The translations under genes and the position numbers were made by a program. 64,000 nucleotides of DNA from Smallanthus sonchifolius (Eukaryota; Streptophyta; Magnoliopsida; Asterales; Asteraceae). The notes under the pieces are model-generated. The model did no database searches. It was not told the DNA's origin and worked only from the letters and a program-made list of their open reading frames with translations. The stretch covers positions 19,517,501 to 19,581,500 of the forward strand of contig CM042023.1 in assembly GCA_023525975.1 (NCBI GenBank), given 5' to 3'. Shown here piece after piece: positions 57,801-64,000 of this stretch. Each line of letters begins with the position of its first letter. Within the stretch, counting starts at the first letter, position 1.

Positions 57801-60800
57801 CGATCATCAGTGCTAGAAGAGAGTGTTGTCTCCAAGATGTTTTGTATGTCCTTCTCCAACATAAATTCGGGCCGAGCAATTAAAACATAACCTAATGCCT
57901 ACAGACATGATAGCAGATTTCAGAGATATAACGAAAAAGGCGAAAAGAGAAGGATCAGGAGGAATACCTGCAACGATCTGATTTTTAAAGCAAAATCCTC
58001 TGCATGGAAGTATTTTTTAAACAAGATGAGGCTGTCAGAAACAGCCAGATTCTGTTTACTGGATAGTGACATAGCCATCAAAGAACTTCCATAGCGAATA
58101 AGCAACCCTAGACAGAAAAGGGACCGACACACTTGCTGAAAATAATCATGAACATGTTAGCTGTTTTCAAATTCAGGAAAGTAAACAATAAAAGATATTT
58201 CATCATGGACTATTAAGAAAAAGAAATTATAAAGAGTTGATCAGTATGAGTAGACATACAAGTTACAAAAATCACATTTAAATGTTCTACGAATATACAC
58301 GTTGTTTGTCATATAATATAGGAACTAAAATCTGTTGGTTGAAACAAAAAGACAACTGCACTCCATGATAGATATCATGACATTTTAATTGGTCACCAAC
58401 CTGTACGCTGTTAAAGCCCAGAGAATCCAAGCGTTTGAAGAACAACTGCATCAGATATCCAACAACTGACGCACTGTTTCCTGATACTTTGCTCATGGAG
58501 CAAAGGCACCTGCAAGCAAACAAATTGTTATCATTAACACATATAATAAATTGATGTTCCAGCTTTGATGAGAAAGTTAATGGTGACAGAAAAGCATAAA
58601 TTAATGTTTCAGTATGATTGCAATTTATAAAGAGAATAATTTGCTAACTCATAGACAAATAAATTTCAATCACGAATGTTTGAACACAACTCGATATGTT
58701 CTTGTTAAAGCAAAAAATCAGACATTTAAGCAGACAGTATCAGATAAAACAGGATACAGCATAGAAGTATTTATGTCGCATCTCATGAAAATCCATGACA
58801 AATTTACACAGAAAAAAAAAGTCAATGTGGTCCAAAAGTACAAGCAAGAAAAAACTGCAACATAGCTACGGCCAATAATTGCAAGTTACTATTCAAACAA
58901 TTACTTAGAAACTTCAGGCAATACCTTATAAGAATGTGTACAGGTGATCACAACAGATATGGATTATTTATGAATTATAACAACTACAAGATAATAAGTA
59001 AAGACTTAAAGGTGGTGAAAAATGCACTGTACTTGATGCAAGCATGGACGACGGTCAAAAATGAATGTCTGACAATCATCTGCCTCAAATCTTGTTCAAG
59101 ATCTTCAACTACACTTTGAGGAAGCTTTCGCACCAAGGGCAGGACGGAGTCAATCACAAAGACTATACTCTCCACTAGCCGTGCAACTGCTCGATTGTCA
59201 GCCTGATACAAACATAATCAAGCTATCATGCCCAGAATTGACTTACCGGCATAAATAATGTTCTCTCTTTTCCAAGATATATGAATTAAGAAAGAAATGG
59301 ACCATAAAATGTATGTATGCTAAGCCAAGTGAACCAAATGAGCACAGACTATGTTTAGCAGATAAACTTGTCTCCTTTTATGTCTAAACAAACAAATAAA
59401 CATACGCAGCAAAATCCCACTCAAAAGTATGGTCTGGGGAGGGTGAGGTGAGGGCAAACCTTACCTCTATCCCATTGTATAAAGAGGATAATGAAAATTT
59501 TCCAGAGGTAACCGATAAGGTTACGCTAAACTTACTGAAAATATCAACTCAAAACAATTTTTAGTTTATTTATTTATTTCCAGCGAATAATACCCCTGCC
59601 TTCCAAAATAGCAGGGAGCATAATATAAAGATCTAGAAAAGCACCAACAAAAATGTATGTATTAGATGCTACAGTGGCTTATTTGTGTTGATAACTAAAG
59701 TTGCTCTATACAACAGAGTGAGAGATAATTAATGCTAATTGCACGATAATTCCAGAGAGCTAGAGTGAGAGATAATTAATGCTAATTGCACAATAATTCT
59801 AGAGAGCTCTCTAAATACTAAAAGCAATTGTTAACAACCTGTCTCTTTAAATAGGGCTGCAATGTGACCACAAACTGAGAAGGATTAGAGGCCGGTGCAC
59901 AAAGTGCAGGATCCACTAGACAGAAAGCATGCAAGAGCAACACATAATGCAGTGCACCCACATCCACTTCATTAGTATTTTCTTCTACCTACAGTATACA
60001 GTTAAAAGTTATAAAAAGAAAAGATTAAGCATTTTGACTACACTGTTTGAATTGTGAATTAAAGAACCACACAAAAGGATACCCGTAATATCTTCTCCAA
60101 CAAGCACTTGCACATAAGTTCACATCGCTTGCGTACTGATGCAAGATCCACAGGACTGATTCCAGCAGCCTTAGCTGATTGTGGCTTAAAATCAAGTGCT
60201 AAATTCCGCTTAATAACAATGACAAGCAATTGATTGCTGGGCATCCTCCTCAGCATTTCAACCATTTGCTCAGTCTTCTTTGCTATTTCAACAGTTACAG
60301 AACTACCCTCTGCAAAAAATTGGTCTTGTCTACCTGAAGATTCTTCAAACCAGAACTCATAGAATGTCTTGCACACAATGTCCTGTAACCAAGAGAGAAC
60401 AAGTATGTCAGTTAACATATAATTAACAATATTAGAAGAGAAAAAAGGTAAAACTGATGCAAAAGAAAGTAATTTGTGTCCTTCCTTGCCAATAATACCT
60501 GAATGCTGGACTCTTCATCACTAATACGAGAAATGATTTCAAGGCAAGCATTGTTAAACTCTAGGAAATTAGCATTAGAAGTACACATATCCTTTATGAT
60601 CTTGATGGCTCGTTTCCGAACACTAACTCCAGTATCTTTCACTCTCTCAGCTACCTTCCCATAGTACTGATAAGAAAACAAGCAAATAAAAGGATGTAAA
60701 CTGAATACGATAAGGTCAAACACTATGTGTAAGGATGTGAAATTTGAAAGACCATTACCCCCAAAGCAACATTAGGATGTGAAGCAATATATCGACCAAC

Positions 60801-63800
60801 AAGATCTAGTGCTGCTTCTCGTACTAATATAGCAGAGTCACAAAACCTTCCCTCAACAGCTGTCTGAACATATTTATCACCCAAAACCTCTGGATCAGCC
60901 TCTACAATTATACTAACCTGCTTACAGCATAACAGTGAACAGAATAAATAGTGAGATAATTTACTAAAGCCAAAACGGTTACTTTCTTCTATCAAATAAG
61001 GCCCTAGAATTTGTTATAAAACTTCACTTACTGCTTTCAATGCTCTAGCACGTATCATAGGAGAACCCTCCCTTAAACTTGCCTGTAATTGATACAGTCA
61101 ATCAAAAAGGAAGCATAAATAGTCAAACAAGAAATTAAAAGTAACAGAAGATAACTAGCAGACCAGAAGCAAATGAAGAATTCGGTCAAATCCTCTTGAG
61201 AAAGAGCTGTGCTGTCCCAGTGCCAATGTTATCTTCTTGACAGAACTCCTTGTCAATAAAGATGAATTCATCCCAGAACCACGCACAATTTCTTTTGACT
61301 TAAATCGAGCAAGGTAGTAGAGAAACTTCTCTTGACTACTGGGATCTTCTTTGTACCACATACAAATATAGAACCTGCAAAACATCATATTGCCATAATT
61401 ATTTAAGTTATGAAGATGTGTTTGACCAAGGATACTTAAGATGCTTAGTAAATGGTGATAGTGCATGGAATACAGACCATCTAGTGAAAATATTCACATC
61501 CTCAGCAGACCCAGAATCCTGGAGGTAATTCAATAGCATCTGTTGAACAATCTCCAACTTTGTAATATCAGCAGTGTCGGTAGATTTTGACTTCTTGCGA
61601 GTGTGATTACCCTCATCCCTACCCTGGGCCTTGCAGTAAGAGTGTAATAAAAGAAGTTGTTTCCTGCAGAGACAAATCTGACACAACCAGTTGCTACCAG
61701 AAACTTCATGTTCTCTTATTCCCAAACAGTCTACATGAAATAATCTCTCACAACCTTCACACTGGACCAATGGCTTTTCAATCTTTGAATCCGAACAAAC
61801 AGAACATGCATCATCTGGATGACTATTCTCAATATCATCCCCACCTAGTAATTCCTGTACAATCCAAAACGTTTCCTTCTTACAGACAACAGCTTCCCGT
61901 TTTAGCCTTGCAGCAACTGTACCAAGAATATCAATAGCCGTCGTCCGAGCAGTAGTATCTTTTGATTTCAGCCCAGCATTCTGTAGTAGCAAGACACAAA
62001 GAACCTGAAAGCAATTATAAAGTAAGTTTAAATCACAACGTATATGAATAGTACCACATCCAACAATATTTTGCCACTTTTTTTTTAATATTTTCGTTTT
62101 CAACCCTTATACAATATATAATATACGCTTTTAACCCGTTTCATTTTCTATTAGTTTCGTTTTCCTTTAATAACTTTCGTTCGTTAACTTTTTTTAGAAT
62201 ATGAAGAACGCGGCTGTTTTTAGTTTTTTTTTTTTGCAACGTTTCGATATAATTTTTTTTAACGGAGTTGTATTCAAAATCGAGTTTTTTTTATATCGTT
62301 GCCTATATCGAGTGCCGTAACCGTTGTGGTACCGTGACGAGCATAACCTATTATGAGCGAACAACATCATTGTCAGTATTGGTATTATCGGAACCCGTAT
62401 TTGTATTCGCTTTTATGGTTTTCGACGACCAGAAGGAAATTTTTTAAATTTTATTAAAATAATAAAATACAAAAAGGAAATAGTGGATGTGATGTGAGTT
62501 TCTGTCAGTCGAACCGATAACAACCAACCGCGTGGCATGGGAGAAAAACGACCAAACTCCCACCGCGAAGCGAGGGTTAAAAGAACTAGTTTCTTTTTAA
62601 ATAGCAAATATCTATGTACAATTTGTTTTATTCGATATACTTGGTATCATAACACATGTTAGTTATATCATTATACTTCTATTTATATGTTTAATTCCAC
62701 ACAATAAAATAATATATGCTTATATAATTTTCTATATTCTCATGTACTCGTTTTTATTAACAACAAAACACACTAAAATTTAGAAATAAATAGATAATAC
62801 CTCCAGAATATGAGTTGAAGCAGGATATTCAGGCAAATTCAACGTTGCTAGTAGATCCATAACAAGATTTTCCAACATAGACTTGAACTCAGATGCTTCT
62901 TGATTTTGAGTCTTTGTATTTGCAAACCATTGGAGCACTCGGCTCCAGAAAAGACAACATGCCTCAGTTACGGCCTCTTGGGATTTATGAGGATAACTAG
63001 AATCAATCCCAATATTGAACAATGGATTGCTGTCAGAAGCTTCCCTCAAAGAAGCAGGAAGGTTCACACTACAATGAATCAACCGAATCAACAAAGCGGA
63101 TGTCATTTGAATCTGTCTTTGTTCTTCATCAGCAAGGTGATAAGTTCTAGGAGTTCGTTTTGAGAGTGGTAACTTTAAAAGAAGATGAAGTAATTCATCC
63201 ATCACATAAACTCGATGCTGATGGTAAGAATAAAATATCTGACCATTGATAACAAAAAGTTAGAACCATCAAGAACACCAAAGCCTGTATACAAAGCAAA
63301 CACAGGTAAAAGTTCCATACCTCGCCAATTAGACTGATTGCCTTCAATTGTAAAAGTTGAATGTTATCCACCAATAAAGTTGAAAAGCATGTCTTCACTA
63401 GCTGCAAAATGCAGCTATCTGACAGGCGCTCTATCGTCAGCAAATCCTTCAGAAAACCAACTATGGTGCACAGTTTCTGAAGTATGTTATGTGCTGCAGC
63501 AGCAGCCCTGACAACAAGAAAACCTTAAACTATCAGCATAAGGCTTATTTGCATTTCAGCAACAAAGTTTTGATCACTTATCTAAACTTACTTGTTTGAT
63601 CCTGATTTTTTCACTTTTACATTCCTAGCAGTACGCCTTCTCTTGCTAGCACTTCCAAACTCCTCGTCATAATAGTCATCATCATCGTCATTATCTTCGT
63701 CTGTTAAAGGCAACATTCGGCAGAGAAGAAAAAAACTTGTTAGGAATCAGCAAGGAAAATTAACTAATATATGAGTTTCTAGATGTTATAACATGAAAAA

Positions 63801-63968
63801 ATTAACTTTTAAATCCCCACTTGAGCCAGTGGGTCTTTTACAGAATGTGCAACTACCTTGCAAACTGACATTGTCAGTTGGTTTGTTAGTTGAACGGTAA
63901 CTTGGATCACAAGCTGACATGACATCTGCTATTTGACGCCTAGAAAACTCCACGATTCTTTCAATGAT
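54882..63968 (-). CDS. SCC2: Sister chromatid cohesion protein SCC2 (Nipped-B/NIPBL family), C-terminal 1478 residues
   Basis: SCC2 with SCC4 loads cohesin onto chromosomes in the nucleus. Exons in transcript order: 63857-63968, 63592-63700, 63321-63507, 62801-63238, 61478-62004, 61164-61374, 61032-61082, 60759-60917, 60499-60666, 60083-60382, 59839-59988, 59033-59202, 58401-58509, 57968-58135, 57794-57898, 57442-57672, 56989-57122, 56537-56824, 56083-56449, 55882-55974, 55501-55626, 54882-55115. All are GT-AG and the phases give 1478 codons plus TAG. Exon 61478-62004 has a PHD finger (CSVCSDSKIEKPLVQCEGCE, then HVDC and CQIC: Cys4-His-Cys3). HEAT-repeat signatures follow (DTGVSVRKRAIKIIKDMC, LVREAALDLVGRYIASHP, YYGKVAERVKD). 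The C-terminus is basic, then a D-rich stretch. The 5' exons lie beyond 64000. Confidence 0.93.
59715..59808 (+). repeat. 47 bp tandem duplication in an SCC2 intron
   Basis: AGAGTGAGAGATAATTAATG... at 59715-59761 is repeated at 59762-59808 with two mismatches. It lies in the intron between exons 59839-59988 and 59033-59202 (transcript order). Confidence 0.9.
62040..62620. other. Repeat-like block inside an SCC2 intron
   Basis: This part of the ~800 bp intron between exons 62801-63238 and 61478-62004 is T-rich and contains CGTTTCGATATAAT, TTATATCGTTGCC and TATTATCGGAACCCGTAT motifs. It looks like a foreign or degenerate element but no termini or family were identified. No missing exon is needed: the reading frame joins correctly across it. 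Confidence 0.4.
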
Positions 63969-64000
63969 CTAATATACAAATTAAGGGAAACACAACACTA

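Overview
This is plant nuclear DNA. The genes have many GT-AG introns, the spaces between them are AT-rich, and there are LTR retrotransposons, Helitron-like elements, tRNA-derived SINEs, hAT-type MITEs and a PIF/Harbinger transposon. The genes are typical of eudicots. The repeat style suggests an asterid, perhaps Asteraceae, but that is a weak inference.

Layout. 1-2585: 3' end of a Ty3/gypsy chromovirus (integrase tail, chromodomain, polypurine tract, long LTR). 5200-25212 (+): plastidic alpha-glucan phosphorylase (PHS1/Pho1), reconstructed as 15 exons and 958 residues with no disruption, although its introns carry about 12 kb of retrotransposons. Intron 3 holds a 2.9 kb gag/protease-only LTR element in antisense. 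Intron 12 holds an 8.9 kb Ty1/copia element with a second copia element nested in it. 25213-30930: intergenic, with SINEs, a fold-back element and Helitron-like elements. 30931-32076 (-): intact three-finger C2H2 zinc-finger protein with an aspartate tract. 32077-41374: SINE, a decayed PIF/Harbinger transposon containing a chromodomain fragment, a gypsy gag remnant and MITE-like DNA. 41375-42142 (-): small three-exon gene of unknown function. 42143-48363: MITE, SINE and a nested Helitron-like cluster. 48364-52059 (+): Yip1-domain (YIPF-type) gene copy with several disabling changes, probably a pseudogene. 54882 to the right edge (-): C-terminal 1478 residues of the cohesin loader SCC2 (22 exons visible, PHD finger included); its 5' end lies beyond the window.

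The host genes are functionally unrelated (starch metabolism, transcription, Golgi membrane traffic, chromosome cohesion), so this is an ordinary plant gene neighbourhood and not a pathway cluster. I found no convincing new biological system. The points of most interest are the YIPF copy with its lost splice acceptor and frameshifts, an eight-copy stem-loop tandem array in the gypsy LTR, the chromodomain fragment inside the Harbinger transposon, a Helitron-like element nested at an exact A/T site, and the antisense gag-only LTR family found in introns of two different genes.
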